Source: Paenarthrobacter aurescens
GTDB lineage: Bacteria > Actinomycetota > Actinomycetes > Actinomycetales > Micrococcaceae
DNA length: 64,000 bases
Direction: 5' to 3'
Assembly (NCBI RefSeq): GCF_041549525.1
Contig: NZ_CP157456.1
Coordinates: 3,844,001-3,908,000, forward strand
Numbering within the stretch: position 1 is the stretch's first letter; the number at the start of each line of letters is the position of its first letter. Shown here piece after piece: positions 26,381-35,040 of this stretch. The translations under genes were made by a program, and so were the position numbers. The notes under the pieces are model-generated. The model did not search any database. It had not been told where the DNA came from and saw only the letters and a program-made list of their open reading frames with translations.

Positions 26381-27491
26381 CGGTTGCTGCTGCGTCCGGT
26401 TCAGTGGCTCCGGCGAATTCGGGTCGGCCTCCGAAGGGATCGCTGGATTCCCAGAGGGTGGTGGGCGCCGACGCGCGGACGGCGGGGATGACCTCCAGCG
26501 CGAAGCGTTCCAGGATCTCCAGCTGCTGTTCGAAGGGCAGCGTGGTGGGCAAGGAAATGGATTGAAGATCGTGGTTGTACAGCGAGTGGTAGCTGAGAAT
26601 CTTGTGGATCACCTGCTCCGGGCTTCCTACCAGGGCCGGTCCCTCGGCAACGGCGTGCTGGATGTCCCGGAACGGCGAGTTGTTGCCGGGGACGTTGCGG
26701 TTGGCGGTCAAACCCTCGTACACCGGGCCGTACTGACGGATGGCTTCCTGCGTGGTGTCCGCGATGAACACACCTCCAGCACCACTTCCCGAGCCAAGGT
26801 ACTGGTGCCGTGGATCGTGCCCGTGGCGCTCGTACTCTTCGCGGTAGTGGTCGATCAGGACCTTGTAGTTCTCCCGGGGCTGGATGGCGTTGGCCGTGAA
26901 CAGCGGGTCTCCCCACTTGGCGGCGAGCGCAGCTGACGTCAGGGTTGTAGCAGAGCCGTGCCAAATCCGGGGCGAACCGGCAAAGGGGCGCGGCGTTGTG
27001 GTGGTCGGTTCGGTGAGGGCGGGCCTGAAGCGGCCGGACCAGGTGACGCTTTCCTTGCGCCACAGGGTGCGGAGCAGGGCGTACTTTTCGGCCAGGAGAT
27101 CCCATTGATCGTCCAAGGACAGGCCGAACAGCGGGTATTGAAGGACTTCATTGCCTTTTCCGATTACCAGCTCCAGGCGGCCACGGCTCAGTTGGTCGAT
27201 GGTGGCGTAGTCCTCGGCCACGCGCACAGGGTCCAGGACGGAGAGCACGGTGACGCCGGTTTGGAGGCGGATGCGGCTGGTGACGGAGGCAATTGCGGCG
27301 AGGACCGTCGTCGGGGATGAAGAGACGAACTCGCCGGCGTGGCGTTCCCCCACGGAGAAGCTGTCGAACCCGAGTTCCTCGGCACGACGGGCCGTCTCCA
27401 CCACTTGGTTCAGTCGATCAGCGGTGGAGACGATCTCTCCCGTCACCGGGTTTTTCAGGTGGGGGATGATGTCCAGGACCTGGAACTTCAT
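26325..27491 (-). CDS. LLM class flavin-dependent oxidoreductase (YtmO-like)
   Basis: A 388-residue single-chain luciferase-like protein. Motifs include MKFQVLDIIPHL at the N-terminus, GFDSFSVGERHAGEFVSSSP, IRLQTGVTVLSVLDPVRVAE, LSRGRLELVIGKG and RIWHGSATTLTSA. The GERH histidine is typical of the active site of this group. It overlaps the binding-protein gene by ATGA and is the first enzyme gene after the transporter. The combination of ABC amino acid importer, YtmO-like and YtnJ-like monooxygenases mirrors the Bacillus ytm/ytn operon for sulfur recovery. Assignment to cysteine S-conjugates here is inferred from that arrangement. Confidence 0.9.
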   Translation of the reverse strand: MKFQVLDIIPHLKNPVTGEIVSTADRLNQVVETARRAEELGFDSFSVGERHAGEFVSSSPTTVLAAIASVTSRIRLQTGVTVLSVLDPVRVAEDYATIDQLSRGRLELVIGKGNEVLQYPLFGLSLDDQWDLLAEKYALLRTLWRKESVTWSGRFRPALTEPTTTTPRPFAGSPRIWHGSATTLTSAALAAKWGDPLFTANAIQPRENYKVLIDHYREEYERHGHDPRHQYLGSGSGAGGVFIADTTQEAIRQYGPVYEGLTANRNVPGNNSPFRDIQHAVAEGPALVGSPEQVIHKILSYHSLYNHDLQSISLPTTLPFEQQLEILERFALEVIPAVRASAPTTLWESSDPFGGRPEFAGATEPDAAATVAADHAFNRTDNALVYAH

Positions 27492-28519
27492 TTGGTGGTC
27501 CCTGCCGGGGTGACGAACGTGGCTTCGGTGACCGTCTTGGATTCCGGGATGGCTTCCTCGGAGAGCCCCCAGCGTTCCAGGACCTTGCCGTAGGAGCCGT
27601 CCTTGATGGTGGAGTTCAGGGCGTCGGTGATGGCCGGGGCCAGTCCGTTGCCTTTCAGGGTGGTGGCGGCCACCAGTGTTTCTGCGGGCCAGCCGGCGTT
27701 GACCTTGCCAACCACCTTGAGGTCGTCGCGGGTGTTTTCGCGGTAGGTCACGGATGGGAAGGGTGCCAGGTTCAGGTCGGTGCGGCCTGAGGAGAGCGCC
27801 AGGATGGTGTCCGCGTCTGAGGAGTAGTACTGGAGGGCGGCCGGCGCCTTGCCCTTTTCCTCAAGTTCCTTGTTCCAGGCCAGCAGGATCTTCTCCTGGT
27901 TGGTGCCCGAGCCCACGGAGATCTTCAAGCCGGAAATGTCGTCCGAGCCCTTGATGTCATAGGTGGAGCTCTTCTTCGCTTCGAAACCCATGTAGGCGGC
28001 ACGGTAGGTGGAGAAGTCGAACAGCTTCACGCGCGCGGCGTTGATGCCCACGTTGGAGAACACTGCCTCAAAATCGCCGGACTGGGTTTTGAGCGGCCAG
28101 TTTTCCCAGGATGTCACCTGCAGGTCCAGTTCCAGCCCGAGCTTGTCCGCTACGAGCTGGGCAATGTCCACCTCCACACCAATGGGTGTTTTGTCATCCG
28201 TGGCGTGGAAGGACAGCGGGATGGAACCGGCCGTGGTGGCTACGGTGAGCTTGCCGTCCTTGGCTATGGCTGCGGGTACGTTGGCGGCCGCGGCTGCGTC
28301 CTTTTCGCCGCGGATACGGTTCTGGTCAACCGAGGTGTTGTAGACAATGCCATTCTTGGCAGCCTCGGACTCCGGCTGGGCTGCCGATGCTCCAGGATCG
28401 GAGCACCCGGCCAGCACGGGAAGCACGACGGCGGGAAGTACAGCGAGTGCCAGCAGCCTGCCCTTAATTGAGCGCAGTTTTGGTTCATCAGCGGCGAAGC
28501 CGTGGGTGGTGCGAGGCAT
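27488..28519 (-). CDS. amino acid ABC transporter substrate-binding lipoprotein
   Basis: A 343-residue SBP_bac_3 protein. The signal contains LLALAVLPAVVLPVLAGC, with lipidated C39 after an unusually long charged N-terminus. The mature domain has DGKLTVATTAGSIPLSF, GVEVDIAQLVADKLGLEL, FEAVFSNVGINAARVKLFDF and VGSGTNQEK. It lies 8 bp after the ATPase gene and overlaps the YtmO-like LLM gene by 4 bp. It captures the ligand for the adjacent permease and ATPase. The ligand is probably a polar or sulfur-bearing amino acid. It is a paralogue of the orphan lipoprotein at 18891-19895. Confidence 0.93.
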   Translation of the reverse strand: MPRTTHGFAADEPKLRSIKGRLLALAVLPAVVLPVLAGCSDPGASAAQPESEAAKNGIVYNTSVDQNRIRGEKDAAAAANVPAAIAKDGKLTVATTAGSIPLSFHATDDKTPIGVEVDIAQLVADKLGLELDLQVTSWENWPLKTQSGDFEAVFSNVGINAARVKLFDFSTYRAAYMGFEAKKSSTYDIKGSDDISGLKISVGSGTNQEKILLAWNKELEEKGKAPAALQYYSSDADTILALSSGRTDLNLAPFPSVTYRENTRDDLKVVGKVNAGWPAETLVAATTLKGNGLAPAITDALNSTIKDGSYGKVLERWGLSEEAIPESKTVTEATFVTPAGTTK

Positions 28520-28527
28520 GGTGTGTC

Positions 28528-29406
28528 CTAGATGTTGAAGGCTGGTTCGATGACTTTGGAGAAGAAGCTGCGGGTGCGCTCTTCGCGGGGGTTGGCGAAA
28601 ATTTCCTGCGGGGTGCCGGACTCCACAATCTGGCCCTGGTCCATGAACACCACGGTGTCCGCCACGTCCCGGGCAAAGCCCATCTCGTGCGTCACCACAA
28701 TCAGAGTGGTGCCGGACTTGGCGAGCTCACGGATGACATCCAGGACCTCATTGACCAGTTCCGGGTCCAGTGCCGAAGTTGGCTCGTCAAACAGGAGAAT
28801 CTTGGGGTCCAGGGCAAGTGCGCGGGCAATCGCAACGCGCTGCTGCTGGCCACCGGAAAGCTGGCGCGGGTAGGCGTCGGCACGGTCCTTCAAGCCCACC
28901 CTTTCCAGCAGTTCCAGGCCGCGCTTCCTGGCTTCGGCCTTGGACCGCTTCTGCGCCACGATGGGCGCCTCAATGACGTTCTCCAAAGCGGTCAGGTGCG
29001 GGAACAGGTTGAAGCTCTGGAACACCATGCCAATGTGGGTGCGCTGCTTGAGGATGTCCTTTTCACGCAGCTCGTGAAGTTTATTGCCCCGGACCTCGTA
29101 GCCCACCAGTTCGCCGTCGATGGTGATGTAACCGCCGTCCACCTTTTCCAAGTGGTTGATGGTGCGCAGCAAGGTGGACTTTCCTGAGCCGGACGGGCCC
29201 ACAATCACGGCCACGCCACCCGGCGGCACGGACAGGGAGACGCCCTTGAGGACCTCCGTGGCACCGAAAGACTTCCGGACATTGATGATGTCCACCTGGC
29301 CGCGGGTGGCCACCGGCGCTGTGCCGGCCGAATCGCGAACCGGACGTTCAACGGCAGGCTGTGCCGCCGTCGTCGTTTCTTCCTTGCGTGCAGCGGTGAG
29401 GCTCAT
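28528..29406 (-). CDS. polar amino acid ABC transporter ATP-binding protein
   Basis: A 292-residue ABC ATPase. Walker [10 protein letters not shown] (70-78), Q-loop in [15 protein letters not shown], signature [16 protein letters not shown], Walker [14 protein letters not shown] and the switch histidine in [14 protein letters not shown] are all intact. The GlnQ/HisP-like sequence fits polar amino acid import. A non-conserved tail of about 38 residues rich in Ala, Thr and Arg precedes the domain. It overlaps the permease gene by ATGA. ATP hydrolysis here powers uptake through the adjacent permease. Confidence 0.95.
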   Translation of the reverse strand: MSLTAARKEETTTAAQPAVERPVRDSAGTAPVATRGQVDIINVRKSFGATEVLKGVSLSVPPGGVAVIVGPSGSGKSTLLRTINHLEKVDGGYITIDGELVGYEVRGNKLHELREKDILKQRTHIGMVFQSFNLFPHLTALENVIEAPIVAQKRSKAEARKRGLELLERVGLKDRADAYPRQLSGGQQQRVAIARALALDPKILLFDEPTSALDPELVNEVLDVIRELAKSGTTLIVVTHEMGFARDVADTVVFMDQGQIVESGTPQEIFANPREERTRSFFSKVIEPAFNI

Positions 29407-30368
29407 CGGGCGTCCTTCGTGGGAGAGGCAGCAACGTGGGTGGTGAAGAATTTCCGGGCCCTCTGCAACGGTGTGAGGGGCAGGGTCCGCAGGGCGCCCT
29501 TGGAGAAGTGGCGCTCAATGTAGTACTGGAAGACGCTCAACACCGAGGTGATCACCACGTACCAAAGCGTGGCCACCAGCAGCAGCGGAAGCACTTGCTG
29601 GGTCCGGTTGTAGATGACCTGGACCGTGTAGAACAGCTCGGAGTAGGCCAGGACGTAAACAATGGAGGTGCCCTTGACCAGGCCGATGATCTCGTTGAAC
29701 GCGTTGGGCAGGATGGCGCGCATGGCTTGCGGCAGCACAATCCTGGTGGACCGCTTCCATGCCGGGATGCCCAGGGCCGAAGCGGCTTCGAGCTGGCCTT
29801 GGTCAACGGAGAGGATGCCGCCGCGGATGATTTCGGCAGAGTAGGCGGCCTGGTTCAGGGTGAGCCCCAGCACGGCGGCAGCAAACTGGCTGATCAGCGT
29901 GGTGGTCTGCGCCTCGAAGAAGCGGACGTCCGTGAAGGGAATGCCAAGGCTGATCTTCTCGTACAGGTAGCCCAGGTTGTACCAGAGCAGGAGCTGGACC
30001 AGCAGCGGCGTGGACCGGAAAATCCAGGAGAACGTCCAGGACACCGAGACCAGCAGTGGGGACGAAGAGAGCCGCATCAGGGCCAGGATGAACCCGAGCA
30101 CAAAGCCAAGGACGCCGGAAATGGCTGTGAGCTTGAGCGTCTCAAGCAACCCGTTGACTACCGATTGCGCACTGAACCATTCGGCCACCACACCCCACTC
30201 CCAGCGCGGGTTGGTAACCAGGGACCACGCAATGGCTGCCACGCCGGCAGCTACCAGCACGGTGCCTACCCAGCGCCACGGGTGCCGGGCCGGAACCAGC
30301 TGGTAGTTGGAGTAATCCGGGGTGGGCGGTGCAGTTTCCGCCGTGGCAGGCGGTGCGATTGCACTCAT
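29403..30368 (-). CDS. polar amino acid ABC transporter permease
   Basis: A 321-residue membrane protein with five or six helices. The HisM/GlnP-type region at about 85-290 contains GLLETLKLTAISGVLGFVLG, FRSTPLLVQLLLWY and the EAA loop EAASALGIPAWKRSTRIVLP with its conserved glycine. Only one permease gene is present, so the transporter probably uses a homodimer. The ATG at 30368 is preferred over an in-frame GTG-type start 12 bp earlier because GAGG lies 6 nt upstream. It opens the eight-gene operon and diverges from the FAD/NAD(P)-binding gene. Confidence 0.93.
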   Translation of the reverse strand: MSAIAPPATAETAPPTPDYSNYQLVPARHPWRWVGTVLVAAGVAAIAWSLVTNPRWEWGVVAEWFSAQSVVNGLLETLKLTAISGVLGFVLGFILALMRLSSSPLLVSVSWTFSWIFRSTPLLVQLLLWYNLGYLYEKISLGIPFTDVRFFEAQTTTLISQFAAAVLGLTLNQAAYSAEIIRGGILSVDQGQLEAASALGIPAWKRSTRIVLPQAMRAILPNAFNEIIGLVKGTSIVYVLAYSELFYTVQVIYNRTQQVLPLLLVATLWYVVITSVLSVFQYYIERHFSKGALRTLPLTPLQRARKFFTTHVAASPTKDAR

Positions 30369-30575
30369 GCGCCACCTCATTTCAGATCGGTTGTTCTCTA
30401 TCGGATGGCTGCCAATCTAGGTGCGCGCGAAAGCCCGCAGCAAGGCGGAAATTTGCACTTCTTCACTGGACTTCGCGGGGCTTCGCAGGAGTTCGCACGG
30501 CGTCACAATGGCCGTCACCAGAGGCCATATGCGTCGGGATTTTGCGCTCGTTAACGCTGCGTGACGTGTGGTGAA

Positions 30576-30622
30576 CGGCGGTTACCGCCGCCTCGACCAG
30601 CAGCCCCAATCGTCCTTAGATT
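30576..30622 (+). promoter_or_regulatory. palindrome and candidate promoter between the divergent LLM operon and FAD protein
   Basis: CGGCGGT-T-ACCGCCG (30576-30590) is a perfect inverted repeat. Directly after it TCGACC (30593-30598), 18 bp, TAGATT (30617-30622) look like -35 and -10 boxes for the FAD-protein gene. A TAGATT also exists on the minus strand at 30414-30419 before the ABC operon. These are visual matches only; nothing else is recognised in the 286-bp gap. Confidence 0.35.
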
Positions 30623-30654
30623 GGGCATCACAAACCACTGCTTCAGGAGATCCC

Positions 30655-32613
30655 ATGCCGTCACGAGTACCCGCCATCGCCTTCATCGGCGGCGGCCCGC
30701 GCACGGCCGGCGTTCTTGAGCGGCTCGCTGCCAACCGTCCCGCGCTGTTTGCCGGGCCCTTGGAGATTCATGTCATCGAACCCCATGAACCCGGTTCCGG
30801 GAGGATCTGGCGCTATGACCAGGATCCCGGGCTGCTGCTGAACTCCACCGCCGCAGACGTCACCATGTTCACCGATGCCTCAGTGGCGTGCGAGGGCCCA
30901 CCCGTTGAGGGACCAGGGCTGTCCACATGGGCGGCAGGGGTACTGGATGGCAGTATCCGCGATGTCCCGGCGTTGGAGCCGCACCTGCTGGACCAGCTCC
31001 GCGCACTGACCCCTTCGTCCTTTCCCACACGGCAATTGCAAAGCAAGTACCTTGAATGGTTCTACCGCCGGGCAGTCAGCAACCTTGGCCCGGATGCGAA
31101 AGTGACTGTTCACCGCGACACCGCCACCGGCGTCGTGCGTTCTTCCGCGGACAGCGGCGCGGCCTCAACTGAAACGCACGACGACGCCCCTCACCATGTG
31201 CAGCTGGCCTCCGGCACCGAGGTGGTTGCCGACGTCGTGGTGTACGCGCTGGGCCACACCGACTCTGTTCCCGATCCCGAATCCGCCCGCCTCAGCGAGT
31301 TCGCTGCCCGGCACGGCGGGTTCCATGCGCCGCCGTCGTACACCACGGACGTGGACTACTCCGCGATTGAGCCCGGGCAGGACGTGATCGTTTCCGGCAT
31401 GGGGCTCGCGTTCGTGGACCTGATGGTGCTGCTGTTCGAGGGGCGCGGCGGCCGCTTTGAGGAAAGGCCCGACGGCGGCCTGGACTACGTGCCTTCCGGC
31501 GCCGAGCCCCGGGTCTGGGCAGGTTCGCGACGCGGAGTGCCGTACCACTCCAAGATCTCCTCCGTTCTGCGGGGCGAACCTGTTGCCCGTCCGCGGTACT
31601 TCACGGCGTTCGCCATTGATGCTCTGTTGGCCACGCACCAGGAACTCGATTTCCGTACCCACCTGTGGCCCTTGATCGCCAAAGACGCCGGCTACGCCTA
31701 CTACCGCGAGCTGTTCACCGGCTACCCGTCGCGGGTGGTGGGTACGTGGGCCAGCTTCGAGGCCAGGTTCGACGCCGTTGACTGGTACAGCGCTGAACGG
31801 GAAGAACTGGCGGCGTTCTCCGTGCGGGATCCCGCACTGCTTCTGGACCTCGAGAAACTGGACCACCCCCTGAGCGGCTGCGCTTTTGCGGACCATGAGA
31901 CCGTCCAGCGCTCCGTGGCCGCCTACATCCAGCACGATCTGAACCTCAGGACCAGTCCGGACCATTCCGAGACCCTCGCCCTGTTCACCGCCTTGTTGTA
32001 CGTGTACATGGACTTGGGGCGGTTGGTCCCGCAGGAGCGGCTCAACGCGCGTTCCCAACAAACCATCCACGGTTGGTGGCACGGCTTCTTCAGCTTTGTG
32101 GACTCCGGGCCGCCCGCGCACCGGTTACGGGAAATGCTGGCACTGCACAGGGCCGGGCTCCTGAAGTTCCTGGGCCCTGGCATGTGGGTCCGCACGGACG
32201 ATTCCATGGGCAGGTTCGTGGCCGGGACGTTCCAGTCCCCCGTTGTGGTGGATGCGTCCGCGTACATTGAGGCGCGGCTTCCCTCTGCCTCAGTGGAACG
32301 TTCTGCGAATCCCGCGCTATTGGACCTGCACCACGCCGGATGGGGCACCGAGCAAAGGCTCCTCACCTCCGAAGGCTCCCATTCAACCGGCAAACTGCTG
32401 GTCTCCGGGAATCACCAGGTTCTCTCTCCTGTTGCAACTGCTCAGAAGGGCCTGTTCGCGGTGGGGCCGTGGACGTCCGGATGGGGCGCGGGAGCGTTTG
32501 CCCGCCCCAACACCAATGCAGCACCCTTCCGGGAAAACGACGCCCTGGCACGCCGGATCCTGTCCACAGTTGCCGCCACCCGCCCAGCTGCGTCGCAATT
32601 AACGTCGTTGTGA
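30655..32613 (+). CDS. FAD/NAD(P)-binding (NAD_binding_9-like) protein
   Basis: A 652-residue flavoprotein-like protein. It begins with a dinucleotide fold, AIAFIGGGPRTAGVLERLAA, then GSGRIWRYDQDPGLLLNSTA, and continues with VVYALGHTDSVPDP and VIVSGMGLAFVDLMVLL, a second NAD(P)-type segment. The layout matches FAD/NAD(P)-binding proteins related to HpnW/NAD_binding_9, some of which are N- or S-oxygenases. The ATG at 30655 has CAGGAGA upstream; an earlier in-frame start at 30568 lies in promoter sequence. It is divergent from the LLM/ABC operon and followed by a GNAT gene. It may supply an oxidation step in the same pathway, but the reaction is not identifiable. Confidence 0.82.
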   Translation: MPSRVPAIAFIGGGPRTAGVLERLAANRPALFAGPLEIHVIEPHEPGSGRIWRYDQDPGLLLNSTAADVTMFTDASVACEGPPVEGPGLSTWAAGVLDGSIRDVPALEPHLLDQLRALTPSSFPTRQLQSKYLEWFYRRAVSNLGPDAKVTVHRDTATGVVRSSADSGAASTETHDDAPHHVQLASGTEVVADVVVYALGHTDSVPDPESARLSEFAARHGGFHAPPSYTTDVDYSAIEPGQDVIVSGMGLAFVDLMVLLFEGRGGRFEERPDGGLDYVPSGAEPRVWAGSRRGVPYHSKISSVLRGEPVARPRYFTAFAIDALLATHQELDFRTHLWPLIAKDAGYAYYRELFTGYPSRVVGTWASFEARFDAVDWYSAEREELAAFSVRDPALLLDLEKLDHPLSGCAFADHETVQRSVAAYIQHDLNLRTSPDHSETLALFTALLYVYMDLGRLVPQERLNARSQQTIHGWWHGFFSFVDSGPPAHRLREMLALHRAGLLKFLGPGMWVRTDDSMGRFVAGTFQSPVVVDASAYIEARLPSASVERSANPALLDLHHAGWGTEQRLLTSEGSHSTGKLLVSGNHQVLSPVATAQKGLFAVGPWTSGWGAGAFARPNTNAAPFRENDALARRILSTVAATRPAASQLTSL

Positions 32614-32669
32614 GCCCTCACTCGACGCGACTTACTACGTTCTTGGGATCCACCTACGAAAGGCCTGAC

Positions 32670-33188
32670 ATGACCACAACGCCAACCCTGCCGACGTCGG
32701 GCCTCACCGTCCTCAAACTGCCCATGCGCGATCCCCGCGTTCGTCCGCTCCTTGACGAGCTCGCGGTCGAATACAACACCCGCTACGGGGACCTGTTCAG
32801 CAGCGAAGGGGCAGCGGAAGAACTGAACCGTTACCCGGCCGAGGAATTCGAAGCCCCGCACGGCGCGCTGATCATCATCCAGGAAAACGGCGAGTCCGTG
32901 GCTGGCGGCGCGTTCCGGCGCTACGACCAGCACACCGCTGAACTGAAGCGGATCTGGACGCATTCGGCCCATCGCCGGCGCGGTTTGGCCCGGAGGGTGC
33001 TCACGGAACTGGAAAATGAAGCTCGACGCCGGGGCTACCGGAAGCTCTACCTCACCACCGGGCCGCGCCAGCCGGAGGCCAAGAACCTCTACCTCGCCAC
33101 CGGCTACAAAGCGCTGTTCGACCTCGCCGCGGACCCCGAAGACATCAAGCACTTGGCCTTCAGCAAGGATCTTCCCGTGCAGAGCTAA
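32670..33188 (+). CDS. GNAT family N-acetyltransferase
   Basis: A 172-residue acetyltransferase. The acetyl-CoA loop is HRRRGLARRVLTELENEAR (about 103-121) and the C-terminal NLYLATGYKALFDL is typical. LKRIWTHSAHRRRG resembles the KRMYVxPxxRGxG strand common in amino acid-acetylating members. An AAAGG site precedes the ATG. In Bacillus sulfur-salvage operons an acetyltransferase N-acetylates S-substituted cysteines before monooxygenation, so the same role is possible here. This is inference from context; the acceptor is not encoded in recognisable residues. Confidence 0.85.
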   Translation: MTTTPTLPTSGLTVLKLPMRDPRVRPLLDELAVEYNTRYGDLFSSEGAAEELNRYPAEEFEAPHGALIIIQENGESVAGGAFRRYDQHTAELKRIWTHSAHRRRGLARRVLTELENEARRRGYRKLYLTTGPRQPEAKNLYLATGYKALFDLAADPEDIKHLAFSKDLPVQS

Positions 33189-33191
33189 GCT

Positions 33192-34928
33192 ATGCGCATG
33201 GCCAAGAAGACGACTGCCGAAAAACTCGCCACTATCGCCCAGGGGTACACCCTTGAAGGTGCCACCATCGAGCTGGGAGCGGCGATCGTTGACGGCGAGA
33301 TCCACAAGGAAGCGCAGGTCCGGCTGCCCCTGGCCATGATGAACCGGCACGGGCTGGTGGCCGGCGCTACCGGTACCGGCAAGACGGTCACCCTGCACAT
33401 GATCGCCGAGCAGTTATCCACCGCGGGTGTTCCGGTTTTCCTCGCGGACATCAAAGGTGATCTGTCCGGCCTGGCGACTCCCGCCACCGGTAGCGAAAAG
33501 CTGACCGCACGCACGCAGGCGCTTGGGCAGGACTGGCAGGCCAAAAACTTTCCGGTTGAGTTCCTCTCGCTGGGCGGCGACGGGCACGGGATCCCCGTCC
33601 GGGCAACCATCACCTCGTTCGGCCCCATCCTGCTCTCCCGCATCATGGACCTCAACGACACCCAGGAATCCAGCCTCCAGCTCATCTTCCATTTCGCGGA
33701 CAAGAACAACCTGGAACTGGTTGACCTCAAAGACCTGAGGGCGGTCATCCAGTTCCTCACCTCGGACGAAGGCAAAGCCGAGCTCGCAGACCTTGGTGGA
33801 CTGTCCAAAGCCACAGCCGGGGTGATCCTGCGCGAGCTGGTTGGTTTGGAAGCCCAAGGCATGGAGAAGTTCTTCGGCGAGCCGGAGTTCGACACCGCTG
33901 AGCTCCTCCGCACCGCACCGGACGGCCGCGGGGTCATCAGCTGCCTCGAGCTGCCCACCCTGCAAACCAAACCGCTGCTGTTCTCCACGTTCCTCATGTG
34001 GCTCCTGGCCGATCTCTTCGAGGACCTGCCCGAGGCCGGGGACCTTGATAAGCCCAAGCTCGTCTTCTTCCTTGACGAGGCACACCTGCTCTTCAACGGC
34101 GCCTCCAAAGCCTTCCTTGAAGCCATCACCACCACGGTGCGCCTCATCCGCTCCAAAGGCGTGGGCATCTTCTTTGTTACCCAGACCCCCAAGGACGTTC
34201 CGGCCGACGTCCTCGGCCAGCTGGCCAACCGCGTCCAGCACGCCCTGCGCGCCTTCACCCCGGAAGATGCCAAGGCCCTCAAAGCCACGGTGTCCACCTT
34301 CCCGGTCAGCGATTACGATCTCGAAGAGACACTCACCTCCGCGGGCATCGGCGAGGCCGTCATCACCGTGATGAACGAGAAAGGCGCACCCACGCCCGTC
34401 GCCCTGACCCGGCTCCGTGCACCCGAGTCCGTGATGGGTCCCAGCACTGATGAACTCATTCAGAGCACCGTTGCTGCGTCCTCCTTACTGGTCAAGTACG
34501 GCACCGCCGTGGACAACCTCTCCGCGTACGAAAAACTCACGGGCCAGGCAGCCGCACCTACCGGAGACGCCGCGCCCGGGCTGCCCCCGGTGCCGTCCAC
34601 TTCCGGGGCTTCTGCGGGTTCACCGGCTTCGCAGGCGGACATCGATGCCGAGGCACGCCGGATCGAAGAAGAAATCCTCGGCCGCCCCAGCTCACGGTCC
34701 TCCTCACCGGAGCCCTTCCCCGCACCGTCTGCTCCTCCCGTCCCGGCTCCGGCACCACAGCAATCTCCACAGGACGGAATGTTCGGCGACATCGCCGGCG
34801 CCCTCGGTGGAGCGCTTGGTGGAGCGCTGGGCGGCGGGCTCAAAAGCATGGTCCGGTCCATGGGCACACAGCTTGGCCGCGACCTCATGCGCGGGGTCTT
34901 CGGCACGTCCTCGAGGCGTCGCCGCTAG
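33192..34928 (+). CDS. HerA-like/DUF853 P-loop ATPase
   Basis: A 578-residue ATPase of the DUF853 (HerA/FtsK-like) family. Walker A is GATGTGKT (58-65) and Walker B is LVFFLDEAHLLF; FVTQTPKDVPADVLGQLANR is the downstream sensor region typical of the family. After about residue 450 a Pro/Ser/Ala-rich linker leads to a glycine-rich GALGGALGGALGGG segment and a basic C-terminus, possibly for DNA or membrane contact. Two starts are possible, ATG 33192 and ATG 33198. Unlike classic HerA, no NurA nuclease gene is nearby. DNA translocation or a DNA-processing role is inferred from family. Confidence 0.88.
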   Translation: MRMAKKTTAEKLATIAQGYTLEGATIELGAAIVDGEIHKEAQVRLPLAMMNRHGLVAGATGTGKTVTLHMIAEQLSTAGVPVFLADIKGDLSGLATPATGSEKLTARTQALGQDWQAKNFPVEFLSLGGDGHGIPVRATITSFGPILLSRIMDLNDTQESSLQLIFHFADKNNLELVDLKDLRAVIQFLTSDEGKAELADLGGLSKATAGVILRELVGLEAQGMEKFFGEPEFDTAELLRTAPDGRGVISCLELPTLQTKPLLFSTFLMWLLADLFEDLPEAGDLDKPKLVFFLDEAHLLFNGASKAFLEAITTTVRLIRSKGVGIFFVTQTPKDVPADVLGQLANRVQHALRAFTPEDAKALKATVSTFPVSDYDLEETLTSAGIGEAVITVMNEKGAPTPVALTRLRAPESVMGPSTDELIQSTVAASSLLVKYGTAVDNLSAYEKLTGQAAAPTGDAAPGLPPVPSTSGASAGSPASQADIDAEARRIEEEILGRPSSRSSSPEPFPAPSAPPVPAPAPQQSPQDGMFGDIAGALGGALGGALGGGLKSMVRSMGTQLGRDLMRGVFGTSSRRRR

Positions 34929-35040
34929 TCTTGTTTGACGGCCGGAACCACGACGCCGGGTAGCAGCAGCGGTTGCTGCCACCCGCCGTCGCGCCTTCTC
35001 CAATCGGTGGATATAAGTCGTTCGGACGTCTTCCTGCACG

